Positions 36,277 through 43,883 of a DNA stretch of 64,000 nt are shown here, piece after piece (the stretch's first letter is position 1; each line of letters begins with the position of its first letter). The position numbers and the translations under genes were made by a program. This DNA is from Micromonospora sp. NBRC 110009 (GTDB lineage: Bacteria > Actinomycetota > Actinomycetes > Mycobacteriales > Micromonosporaceae). The notes beneath the pieces were generated by a model. That model was not told the DNA's origin, ran no database searches, and saw only the letters and a program-made list of their open reading frames with translations. The stretch spans positions 2,418,001-2,482,000 of the forward strand of contig NZ_CP130427.1 of assembly GCF_030518795.1 (NCBI RefSeq), in the 5' to 3' direction.

Positions 36277-37727
36277 CCCCGTGGCAGCCGCACCTCTGCG
36301 ACGGTACCCCCACCGGTCCTCGGTCGGAGGGATACCCAGCCATTCTGCTGTTCAACGATCTGGCGGACGAGATAGAGACCCAGCCCGGCGCCCGGGTAGC
36401 GCCGCCGGTCCCCGGACTCGCCCTGCCAGAACCGGTCGAACGCCCGTTCCACGTGCTCCGGCCGGATGCCGATGCCCCGGTCGGCGACCCGGAAGGAGAC
36501 GGTCCGCCCGTCCGCGTCGGCGGTGACCTCGATCGGGGTGTCCGGCAGCGAGTACTTCCCGGCGTTGGTGCTCAGTTCGGTGAGCACGGTGGCGAGGCTG
36601 TGCCGGTCGCCCAGCGCCTTGGGCAGGTCGGCCGGCAGGTCGAGGACGATCCGGTGCCGGACGTCCGCCGGCAGGTCGGTCACCGCGGCCCGCAGCGCGT
36701 CGGTGAGGTCGAACGGGGCGGCCGGCTCCCCGCCGGGCCGGTTCTCGGTGGCGGCGGTGAGCAGCCGGTCGACGAGCCGGGCGAGCTCGTTCGCCCGCTG
36801 CCCGATGATCCGGGCGGCCTGCCGCCGGTCGTCGTCGCTGAGCGACTCCCAGTGGTCGGTGAGGGTGTCCGCGTACCCCTTGATCACGGTGACCGGGGTA
36901 CGCAGCTCGTGGCTGGTCACCGCCACGAAGAGATCCCGGTCGTGGTCGCGGCGCTGCTGGTCGGTGATGTCCCGGAAGGTGACCACCCGCAGCGCGCCGG
37001 GTCCGGGCAGCTCCCCGGCGGTGACCCGCAGCCAGCGGCCGTCCGGCAGCCGGTGGTCGAGCACGTGCCCGGACGGGGGGAGCGGGAACGGCAGCGGGCG
37101 GTTCAGCGCCTCGCCGGCCTGGCGGCCGGTGACCTGGGCGGCGGCCGGGTTCCAGAGCCGTACGTGGTGCTTCCGGTCCACCACCGCCAAGCCGTCGGCG
37201 AGCGCCGCCACCACCGGGCCGTCGCCGTGCACGGGCAGGCCGGTCTGGTCGCCGTACATGTGGGCGATGCAGGCGGCGACGTAGCCGATGACGGCGCGCT
37301 GGGACGCCTCGAGCGGCTCGCCTTCCGGGTAGAGGGCGTGCAGGCTGCCGACGGTGAGGCCGCCGATCTCGCCGCGGGCCACGATCATCTGGCCCAGCCC
37401 GCGCGCGGCCAGCTCCTCGGTGAGCGCCCCGGGGATTCCGCCCACCCGGACGTCGCGGACCGCCGGCCCGGAGAGCAGGCAGACGGTGACCGGGTCGGTG
37501 GCCGGCAGGGGGCGGCCGACGACGAACTCCGCGCTGCCGGTCCCCGCGATCACCCGTCCGCCGGCGGGGGCGAACTCCACCCAGACCAGGCCGGCCGCGC
37601 CGACGGCGGGCTCGACCAGCCGGAGCAGCCGGTTGAGCACGGAGAGGCCGGACTCGCCGGAGTTGATCATGTCGATGACGCTGGTGTGGCCGGCGATGAG
37701 GGCGGCGTAGTCGGTTCGCTCCGGCAT
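36273..37727 (-). CDS. GAF-PAS sensor histidine kinase (soluble)
   Basis: A 484-residue kinase without transmembrane helices. Residues 10-160 form a GAF-like domain (including CLLSGPAVRDVRVGGIPG). A PAS domain spans about 168-260 (VVAALADGLAVVDRKHHVRLWNPAAAQVTG...VVTFRDITDQQ). The phosphoacceptor is H273 in SHELRTPVTVIKGYADTL. The ATPase part has TELSTNAGKYS, VADRGIGI and YPGAGLGLYLVRQIVEQQNG. There is no response regulator next to it; the coupled downstream anti-sigma ATPase may be the output. It senses a cytoplasmic signal. Confidence 0.87.
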   Translation of the reverse strand: MPERTDYAALIAGHTSVIDMINSGESGLSVLNRLLRLVEPAVGAAGLVWVEFAPAGGRVIAGTGSAEFVVGRPLPATDPVTVCLLSGPAVRDVRVGGIPGALTEELAARGLGQMIVARGEIGGLTVGSLHALYPEGEPLEASQRAVIGYVAACIAHMYGDQTGLPVHGDGPVVAALADGLAVVDRKHHVRLWNPAAAQVTGRQAGEALNRPLPFPLPPSGHVLDHRLPDGRWLRVTAGELPGPGALRVVTFRDITDQQRRDHDRDLFVAVTSHELRTPVTVIKGYADTLTDHWESLSDDDRRQAARIIGQRANELARLVDRLLTAATENRPGGEPAAPFDLTDALRAAVTDLPADVRHRIVLDLPADLPKALGDRHSLATVLTELSTNAGKYSLPDTPIEVTADADGRTVSFRVADRGIGIRPEHVERAFDRFWQGESGDRRRYPGAGLGLYLVRQIVEQQNGWVSLRPRTGGGTVAEVRLPRG

Positions 37728-37810
37728 GTCCCGAGTGTGCCCCGCCGGCCGGTCCGGGGACACCCCCGCCCGGGCGGGGCGGGACCGGCCGCCGGGTGGA
37801 TCGCCCGGGC

Positions 37811-38602
37811 TCAACGGCCCAGCCGGGCCAGGGCCCGGGCGGGCCGGTCGGTGATCACCCCGTCCACCCCGGCGGCCAGCACCAGTTCCAGGTCCTCCGG
37901 CTCGTTGACCGTCCAGACGTAGACCTCGTTGCCGGCGGCGTGCAGCGCCGGCACGAGCTGCGGCCGGGCGCGGACCAGGCCGATCCCCGGCCCGGCGATC
38001 CGGGTGCCGAAGGGCAGCCGGCCCAGCCGCAGCCAGCGCGGCAACACCTCGAGCAGCAGCACCGTGGGCAGGGCCGGCGCGAGGTCACGGATCCGGCGTA
38101 CGGCCAGCGGGGAGAAGGACATCACGGTGACCCGCACCGGGTCGTCCGGCCCCGGCTCGGCCAGCCCGTACCGCCGCAGCAGGGCGACCAGGCGGCGTTC
38201 CACGTCCCGGCCGTACCGGGAGGGGTGCTTGGTCTCGATCAGCAGGCGGACCGGGCGTCGGGCGGCCAGGACGGCGGCCAGCAGCCGCTCCAGGGTGAGC
38301 AGCCGGGTGTGCGACTCGTCGAGCGGTTCGTCCCCGTCAGCCGGCAGCCCGCCGGGGTGCCAGGAGCCGAAGTCCAGCGCCTCCAGCTCGGCGAGGGTAC
38401 GCGCGCTGACCCGCCCCTGACCGTTGCTGGTCCGGTCCAACCGGCGGTCGTGCACGCAGACCAGGTGCCCGTCCCGGGTGAGCCGGACGTCGCACTCCAG
38501 CCCGTCCGCGCCCTCGTCGAGCGCGCGCAGGTACGCGGCCAGGGTGTGCTCGGGCAGGTCGTACGAGGAGCCGCGGTGCGCGAAGACCAGGGGGGTGGGC
38601 AT
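37811..38602 (-). CDS. Glycerophosphodiester phosphodiesterase
   Basis: A 263-residue GDPD-family TIM barrel that cleaves glycerophosphodiesters to glycerol 3-phosphate and an alcohol. The metal and active-site motifs FAHRGSSYDLPEHTLAAY (catalytic His near residue 9), ECDVRLTRDGHLVCVHD, LLIETKHPSR and VYVWTVNEPEDLELVLAAGVDGVITDRP are complete. No signal peptide is present, so it acts in the cytoplasm. It could recycle head groups from membrane lipids or teichoic-acid-like glycopolymers. Confidence 0.9.
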   Translation of the reverse strand: MPTPLVFAHRGSSYDLPEHTLAAYLRALDEGADGLECDVRLTRDGHLVCVHDRRLDRTSNGQGRVSARTLAELEALDFGSWHPGGLPADGDEPLDESHTRLLTLERLLAAVLAARRPVRLLIETKHPSRYGRDVERRLVALLRRYGLAEPGPDDPVRVTVMSFSPLAVRRIRDLAPALPTVLLLEVLPRWLRLGRLPFGTRIAGPGIGLVRARPQLVPALHAAGNEVYVWTVNEPEDLELVLAAGVDGVITDRPARALARLGR

Positions 38603-38617
38603 GGCCGCCGACGCGCC

Positions 38618-38953
38618 TCAGGCCACCTGTCCCGGCTGCCCGTCGTCGGTGACCACCGGACGGCCGGCGGCGGCCCACTCGCCCATCCCGCCCGCGACGT
38701 TGCGCACCTGGTCCCACCCGTTGCGCATCAGGTACGCGACGACCTGGGCGGATCGTCCGCCGGAGCGGCAGATCACGTCGACGGGGCGGTCGTTCGGCAC
38801 CTCGGCCAGCCGGGCGGGCAGCTCGGTCATCGGCAGGTGGTGGGCGGTCGGCGCGTGGCCGGCGGCCCACTCGTCGTCCTCCCGGACGTCGAGCAGGTAG
38901 GTGTCGTCGGGCACGGCCGACGCGGGCACGCTGGGAACCTGGGGTCCGAACAC
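38618..38953 (-). CDS. Rhodanese-like sulfurtransferase
   Basis: A 111-residue single-domain rhodanese. The active-site loop is CRSGGRSA (Cys in the DVICRSGG segment), framed by the family motifs LLDVREDDEWAAGH and MRNGWDQVRNVAGGMGEW. It would transfer sulfur or act as a thiol enzyme; the substrate is unknown. The GTG start is set by a TAGGCT box 6 nt upstream. Confidence 0.88.
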   Translation of the reverse strand: MFGPQVPSVPASAVPDDTYLLDVREDDEWAAGHAPTAHHLPMTELPARLAEVPNDRPVDVICRSGGRSAQVVAYLMRNGWDQVRNVAGGMGEWAAAGRPVVTDDGQPGQVA

Positions 38954-38959
38954 GGGACA

Positions 38960-38965
38960 AGCCTA
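38960..38965 (-). promoter_or_regulatory. -10 box of the rhodanese gene
   Basis: On the minus strand TAGGCT sits 6 nt before the GTG at 38953, again with no ribosome-binding site. Confidence 0.5.
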
Positions 38966-38979
38966 GACGGCGGCCCCGC

Positions 38980-40002
38980 TCACAGCCGGTTGACCCAGCG
39001 GGGATTGGCCCCGGCCCACTCCGGCACCCGGGTGGCCCGCAGCGCGTCGAAGAGGCCGGCGCCGCCGTTGTCCAACACCACGTAGGAGACCTCGCCGATG
39101 GTCTGCGGATAGGACGGCACCTGCACCCCGTGCAGCGCGTCCGCGGGCAGCGACCGGAGCGCGAAGAGCAGGTCCTCCAGCGGTACGCCGTTGGTGTCCA
39201 CGGTCAGCGCGCCGCCGACCGCCCGCAGCACCCGGTCCAGCTTCACCGGGTCGTTGCGCAGGTGGGTCTCGCCGGCCTTGTCGAGCACCGCGCGGAGCAT
39301 CTGCTGCTGGTGCCGCTGCCGGTCGTAGTCGCCGTCGGGCAGGTCGTAGCGCTGGCGGACGTAATCCAGCGTCCGGGCGCCGTCCATCTGCTGGCAGCCG
39401 GGGGTGAACAGGGTCCTGGTGTGGATCGAGCGGACCTCGGTGTCCACGCACATCCGGATGCCGCCGAGCAGGTCGATGACCTCCTTGAACCCGGAGAAGT
39501 CGACCAGCGCGGCGCCGTCGTAGCGGATCCCGGTGAGCCGGCTCAGGGTGGCGGAGAGCAGCCGGGCGCCGGCCTCACCGCCGCCGCCGTGCTCGTACGC
39601 CGCGTTGATCTTGTCCTGGCCGCCGCCGTAGCCGGGCGCCGCCGGGATGGCGACGAGCAGGTCCCGCGGGATGGAGATCAGGTACGCCTGCCGCATCCCG
39701 GCCGGCACGTGCACGATCAGGATGCTGTCCGAGCGTTGGTCGTCGGGGTTGGCGCCGGGCCGGTGGTCGGAGCCGATCAGCAGGTAGTTGAGCGGGCGTG
39801 ACAGGTCGGTGCGCGGCTGCCGGGCGGTCTTGTCGAGCAGTTGCTGCTTGGTGACCGTCCGGTCGTACCGGTTGGTGAGCCAGTGCAGCCCGGTCAGGCC
39901 GAGCGTGGCGAGGAGGACCAGGGCGAGGCCGGCGGGGACCAGGAACCGGGTCCGGCGGGCGGGTTGACCCCGCCCGCGTCCGGTCCGTGCTGGCCTGGAC
40001 GT
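38980..40002 (-). CDS. LytR-CpsA-Psr (LCP) enzyme 1, with non-standard start
   Basis: LCP enzymes attach anionic glycopolymers to peptidoglycan at the outer membrane face. The frame is open from 40044 to 38980 and codes for a basic N terminus, one helix (FLVPAGLALVLLATLGLTG), then LLIGSDHRPG, QRSDSILIVHVPAG, ISIPRDLLVAIP, DKINAAYEHGG, TLDYVRQRYDLPDGDYDRQRHQQQ. No ATG, GTG or TTG occurs in frame before residue 97 (GTG at 39714, inside the domain). The best start is ACG at 40000-40002: GGGAGGGG lies four bases upstream and the product begins TSRPARTGRGRGQ. A sequence error, a lost start or a true ACG start are all possible. 340 residues. Confidence 0.7.
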   Translation of the reverse strand, partial: TSRPARTGRGRGQPARRTRFLVPAGLALVLLATLGLTGLHWLTNRYDRTVTKQQLLDKTARQPRTDLSRPLNYLLIGSDHRPGANPDDQRSDSILIVHVPAGMRQAYLISIPRDLLVAIPAAPGYGGGQDKINAAYEHGGGGEAGARLLSATLSRLTGIRYDGAALVDFSGFKEVIDLLGGIRMCVDTEVRSIHTRTLFTPGCQQMDGARTLDYVRQRYDLPDGDYDRQRHQQQMLRAVLDKAGETHLRNDPVKLDRVLRAVGGALTVDTNGVPLEDLLFALRSLPADALHGVQVPSYPQTIGEVSYVVLDNGGAGLFDALRATRVPEWAGANPRWVNRL

Positions 40003-40108
40003 GGCACCCCTCCCGCAGCCGCGATGACGTGAGACCTGCTCACGTCAGGCTACGGGCCGGGACCCCGGCGGCGGTCGCTTTCGCCGCAGCTACCGCTGGG
40101 TCATCAGG

Positions 40109-41323
40109 TCATTTGCGCGTGGAGAGGACGCCCGGGTTCGCCACCACGAAGTCGGCGAGCTTGTCGTTCTTGACCGCTCGGAACATCTGCATGCTCAGCT
40201 CGTTGAGCGATTCCTTGCTGCGGTCGGCATTCGGGCTGTACGTGCCGCCGTTCGTGCGCAGGGTGACCAGGTCGTTGCCGCTGACGCCCTTGAGGGTGTA
40301 GATGAAGTCGGCGATCGGCACGCCGCCGGTGTCCAGGATGAAGGCCTTGCCGGCCGCCTTGATCAGCTGGTTCAGCTTGAGCGGGTTGGTCATCATGCCC
40401 TTGTCGGTGGCCTTCTTCGCCATCGCCTTGATCAGCTGCTGCTGGTTCTGCTGGCGGTCGTAGTCGCTGTTCGGCAGGCCGTAGCGCTGGCGGGCGTAGT
40501 CGAGGGCCTCCCAGCCCTCCATCTCCTTGCAGCCCTTCTTGTGCACCACCGGGGTCATCGGCTTGCCGGTCTTCCTCGCATCCGCGTTCCACATCGGCTT
40601 GCCGTCGACCATCATCATGTGGTGTGACTTGACCTCGTGGCTCACGCAGATCCGCACCGTGCCGAGTGCGTCGATCACGTTCTTGAAGCCGCCGAAGTTG
40701 ATGATCGCGGCGCCGTCGAAGCTGATCCCGGTCATCGACTTGATGGTCTTGGCCATCAGCCGGGCGCCACCCTCCCAGCCACCGCCGTTCTGGGCGCCCC
40801 AGTAGAAGGCCGCGTTGATCTTGTCGGTGCCGCCCCGGTAGCCGGATTTCGAGTCCGCCGGGATCTGGGCCTCGGTGTCCCGGGGGATCGAGATCAGGTA
40901 CGCCTGGTCGTGGCTGGCCGGGATGTGCAGGATGATGATCGTGTCGGAGCGGACATTGTCCGCCGCCCAGCGCTCGCGGGCGTCGACGCCGAGCAGCAGC
41001 ATGTCGATCGGGCCGTCCAGGCTCTTGCCGCCCTCGGCCTCGGTCTTGCCCGCGTCACCGAGCAGGTTGCGCTGGGCGATGTTGCTGGTGGCCTGACCGA
41101 TCACCGCCTTGCTGCCGACGATCGCGAGGCCGCTCGTCATCATCAGCACCGCGCCGAAGATCACCGTGAGCTTGGCCCAGAGCGGGTCCTTGCGCTTGGT
41201 CCGCTTCTTCCGGTCACCGGGGCCGCGGCCACCGGGGCCGGGCTGGGTCGGAATGATCGGGGGCGTCCGCCCAGGCGCGCCAGGATTATATGACTGAGGG
41301 TGACGGCTGGTCTGGATCGACAT
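40109..41323 (-). CDS. LytR-CpsA-Psr (LCP) enzyme 2
   Basis: A 404-residue LCP phosphotransferase. The N terminus is cytoplasmic and rich in Pro/Gly and Lys/Arg, with a helix at about 50-72. The catalytic domain has MLLLGVDARERW, VRSDTIIILHIPASHDQAYLISIPRDTEAQIP, GTDKINAAFYWGAQNGG, ISFDGAAIINFGGFKNVID, YARQRYGLPNSDYDRQQNQQQ. It lies 106 nt downstream of nothing else, 204 nt from LCP 3, so it has its own promoter (ACTCTA at 41355-41360 may be its -10 on this strand). Middle copy of three. Confidence 0.9.
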   Translation of the reverse strand: MSIQTSRHPQSYNPGAPGRTPPIIPTQPGPGGRGPGDRKKRTKRKDPLWAKLTVIFGAVLMMTSGLAIVGSKAVIGQATSNIAQRNLLGDAGKTEAEGGKSLDGPIDMLLLGVDARERWAADNVRSDTIIILHIPASHDQAYLISIPRDTEAQIPADSKSGYRGGTDKINAAFYWGAQNGGGWEGGARLMAKTIKSMTGISFDGAAIINFGGFKNVIDALGTVRICVSHEVKSHHMMMVDGKPMWNADARKTGKPMTPVVHKKGCKEMEGWEALDYARQRYGLPNSDYDRQQNQQQLIKAMAKKATDKGMMTNPLKLNQLIKAAGKAFILDTGGVPIADFIYTLKGVSGNDLVTLRTNGGTYSPNADRSKESLNELSMQMFRAVKNDKLADFVVANPGVLSTRK

Positions 41324-41526
41324 GCGTGCTCCAGCTCGGTGATCGGGGGCGCGACCACTCTACGTACTCGGTCCCGTTCTGGCGACCTCGTCTGCTGGCT
41401 GTTCCCGCATTTCGCGGCACTCGTCTCGGCAAATTGACCGAACGGACAATTGAGAGCATCCGGTCGGCGGTTGGCCCGCCGTGGAGCGAGTCTCTGGCCG
41501 CCGTCCGGCCGATCACCTCGGGGCCG

Positions 41527-42759
41527 TCAGCCGCCGTTTCCCGTGTCGTCGCCCTTCTGGTTCGCCTTCACCCAGTCGGCCATCGTGTCCGCCGCGATGG
41601 CCTTGTACATGGCCAGCGCCTTCTCCCGGTCGGAGACCACCACCGACTGGCCGCCGATGTCCTGGCCACCCAGGTTGGGGCTGGTGATGAAGGTCAGGTT
41701 CTCGCCGCGCAGGCTGCGGAACTGCAGCGCCATGTCGGTCAGCGAGAAGCCCTGGTCCACCGTGACCGCGGCGGTCACCGCCTTGAGGAAATCGTTCAGC
41801 TTCTTGGGATTGGTCAATGTCCCGGTGCTGGCCGCCTTGTCCATCAGCGCCTTGAGGAATTCCTGCTGGTGGCGCATCCGGGCGAAGTCGCCGTCGGGGA
41901 ACTGTTTGCGCTGCCGCACCCAGTCCAGAGCCTCGGCGCCGTTCATGTGGTTCACGCCCTTGGTGAACGTCCGGTACGGCTTGTGGATCGAGGTGATGGT
42001 CCGCTCCACCTCGAGGTCGACCCCGCCCAGGGCGTCGGTGACCTCCTTGAAGCCGGCGAAGTCGATCGCCATCACGTGGTCGATCCGGACGTCGGTGAAG
42101 CACTCGACGGTCTTCACCGCGAGCGGCAGGCCGCCGAACGCGAAGGCCGCGTTGATCTTGTTGCGCGAGCCGGAGTCGCACGATGCACCCGCGTTCTCCG
42201 GGATCGGCACGTACAGGTCACGCGGGATGGAGACCAGGTAGGCCTGCTTGTGGTCGGCCGGGACGTGCATGAGGATGATCGTGTCCGACCGCCACTTGCC
42301 GGAGGTGTCGACCGTGACGTCGGGGTCCCGCGAGTCGCTGCCCACCATCAGGATGTTCAGCGCGCCGTCGACCGTCTTGGCCGGCCGGCCCCCGGTGATC
42401 TCCGAGAAGGGGTCGGTCCGGGCGAGGTCGTTGTTGAGGTTGCGGGCGTAGAACCAGGTCCCCACGCCGGCGAGCAGCGCCAGCACCAGGACCGCGACGC
42501 CGGCCACCAGGCCGATCCGTCCCCAGCGCGGGCGGGGACCACGCCGGCCCGGGCCGCCGGGACCGCCCGGGCCGCCGGGACCGGACGGTCCGCCCGGGCC
42601 GCCGGGTCCACCCGGGCTCCGCTCCCCGTCGTACGACGGGTACCAGCGGGCCTCGGTCGCGCGGGCGCCCCCCGCGGTGCCCCGGCCGGGGACCTGGGCA
42701 CGGCCCGCGCTCCGACTCAGGTACGGGAAGGGGGCGCCGGTAGGCGTGGTCGCTGACAT
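41527..42759 (-). CDS. LytR-CpsA-Psr (LCP) enzyme 3, with Gly-Pro-Gly tract
   Basis: A 410-residue LCP enzyme. The N-terminal cytoplasmic region has a collagen-like GPG repeat (residues 49-71), then an Arg-rich patch and a helix (83-104). The catalytic domain has LMVGSDSRDPD, WRSDTIILMHVPADHKQAYLVSIPRDLYVPIP, NKINAAFAFGG, IDFAGFKEVTDALGG, DWVRQRKQFPDGDFARMRHQQ. The key Arg and Asp residues are conserved. An AGGGTA box (42767-42772, TACCCT) is 7 nt before the ATG. Confidence 0.9.
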   Translation of the reverse strand: MSATTPTGAPFPYLSRSAGRAQVPGRGTAGGARATEARWYPSYDGERSPGGPGGPGGPSGPGGPGGPGGPGRRGPRPRWGRIGLVAGVAVLVLALLAGVGTWFYARNLNNDLARTDPFSEITGGRPAKTVDGALNILMVGSDSRDPDVTVDTSGKWRSDTIILMHVPADHKQAYLVSIPRDLYVPIPENAGASCDSGSRNKINAAFAFGGLPLAVKTVECFTDVRIDHVMAIDFAGFKEVTDALGGVDLEVERTITSIHKPYRTFTKGVNHMNGAEALDWVRQRKQFPDGDFARMRHQQEFLKALMDKAASTGTLTNPKKLNDFLKAVTAAVTVDQGFSLTDMALQFRSLRGENLTFITSPNLGGQDIGGQSVVVSDREKALAMYKAIAADTMADWVKANQKGDDTGNGG

Positions 42760-42833
42760 GTAACCGAGGGTAGGTCGGCCGAACCACTACCGCTCTCAGG
42801 CGGAGCCGGGTGTCAGTCTCCTCCCAGGCGGAT

Positions 42834-43814
42834 TCAGTACCCTAGCCGCTCGCGGAAGTACTCGATCGTGCGTCGGAGGCCGTCTTCGGGTGCCACGGTC
42901 GGCTCGTATCCCAGCAACTCCCGGGCGAGGGTGAGATCCGGACGGCGCTTTTCCGGGTCGTCCGCGCCGCGGGTGATGTAGGTCACCTCGGAGGTGCTTC
43001 CGGTGAGTGACACGACCAGTTCGGCCAGTTGCCGCATCGACAGTTCGTGCTCGGTACCGCAGTTGATCGGGCCGGTCTCGGTCGAGTCGAGCAGCAGCAG
43101 GATGCCCCGCACCAGGTCGTCGACGTAGCAGATCGAGCGGGTCTGGTTGCCGGTGCCGTGCACGGTGATCGGCTCGCCGCGCAGCGCCTGGGAGATGAAG
43201 GTCGGGATGGCCCGGCCGTCGTCCGGCCGCATCCGCGGGCCGTACGTGTTGAAGATCCGGACGATCGCGGTGTCGGTGCCCCGGCTGCGGTGGTAGCCCA
43301 TGGTGGCCGCCTCCGAGAAGCGCTTGGCCTCGTCGTAGACGCTCCGGATGCCGATCGGGTTGACGTGCCCCCAGTAGCTCTCGCGCTGCGGGTGCTCCTC
43401 CGGGTCGCCGTACGCCTCGGAGGTGGAGGCCATCAGGAACCGGGCGCCGTCGGCGGTGGCCCGCTCCAGCAGGGCCAGCGTGGCGACCGAACCGACCCGG
43501 AGGATCTCCACCGGCAGCTTCTCGAAGTCGGTCGGGCTGGCCGGCGAGGCCATGTGCAGGATCGCGTCGAACCGCTCGGCCATGGCCGGGTGGTGGGTCG
43601 GCAGCCCGTCGGAGATGTCGGCCTCGATCAGCGTGAAGGTCGGCTGGTCCAGCAGGTGGGCCACGTTGTCCTTGGAACCGGTGATGAAGTTGTCCAGCGC
43701 CACGACCGTGCAGCCGCGCTCGATGAGCCGGTCGATCAGGTGTGACGGCACGAACCCGGCACCGCCGGTGACGAGGATCCGGTGTCCGGTTCCGAAACGG
43801 GAAGCGACCTTCAT
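42834..43814 (-). CDS. UDP-glucuronate decarboxylase/dTDP-glucose dehydratase-like NAD-dependent epimerase
   Basis: A 326-residue short-chain dehydrogenase of the nucleotide-sugar type. NAD motif TGGAGFVPSHL (16-26), LDNFITG, STSEAYGDPEEHPQRESYWGHVNPIGIRSVYDEAKRFSE (YxxxK) and RIFNTYGPRMRPDDGRAI fit UDP-xylose synthase or dTDP-glucose dehydratase. It likely provides a sugar for a wall or capsule glycan, consistent with the adjacent LCP enzymes. TAGGCT is 7 nt before the ATG at 43814. Confidence 0.88.
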   Translation of the reverse strand: MKVASRFGTGHRILVTGGAGFVPSHLIDRLIERGCTVVALDNFITGSKDNVAHLLDQPTFTLIEADISDGLPTHHPAMAERFDAILHMASPASPTDFEKLPVEILRVGSVATLALLERATADGARFLMASTSEAYGDPEEHPQRESYWGHVNPIGIRSVYDEAKRFSEAATMGYHRSRGTDTAIVRIFNTYGPRMRPDDGRAIPTFISQALRGEPITVHGTGNQTRSICYVDDLVRGILLLLDSTETGPINCGTEHELSMRQLAELVVSLTGSTSEVTYITRGADDPEKRRPDLTLARELLGYEPTVAPEDGLRRTIEYFRERLGY

Positions 43815-43821
43815 GTCGGTC

Positions 43822-43827
43822 AGCCTA
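43822..43827 (-). promoter_or_regulatory. -10 box of the epimerase gene
   Basis: TAGGCT on the minus strand lies 7 nt before the ATG at 43814. It is between the actP terminator and the epimerase start. Confidence 0.5.
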
Positions 43828-43833
43828 CTCAAG

Positions 43834-43871
43834 GGGGCGGGTCGGAGCCGCCGTCGGCTCCGACCCGCCCC
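43834..43871. terminator. Strong hairpin terminator after actP
   Basis: The 17-bp perfect stem (43834-43850 with 43855-43871) with a CCGT loop stands 12 nt beyond the actP stop on the minus strand. Confidence 0.8.
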
Positions 43872-43883
43872 GGATGGCGTGGG

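Noticed and set aside
39714..39734. GTG at 39714 as the true start of LCP enzyme 1
   Set aside because: It falls inside the catalytic domain and would remove the membrane helix and the conserved LLIGSDHRPG segment.
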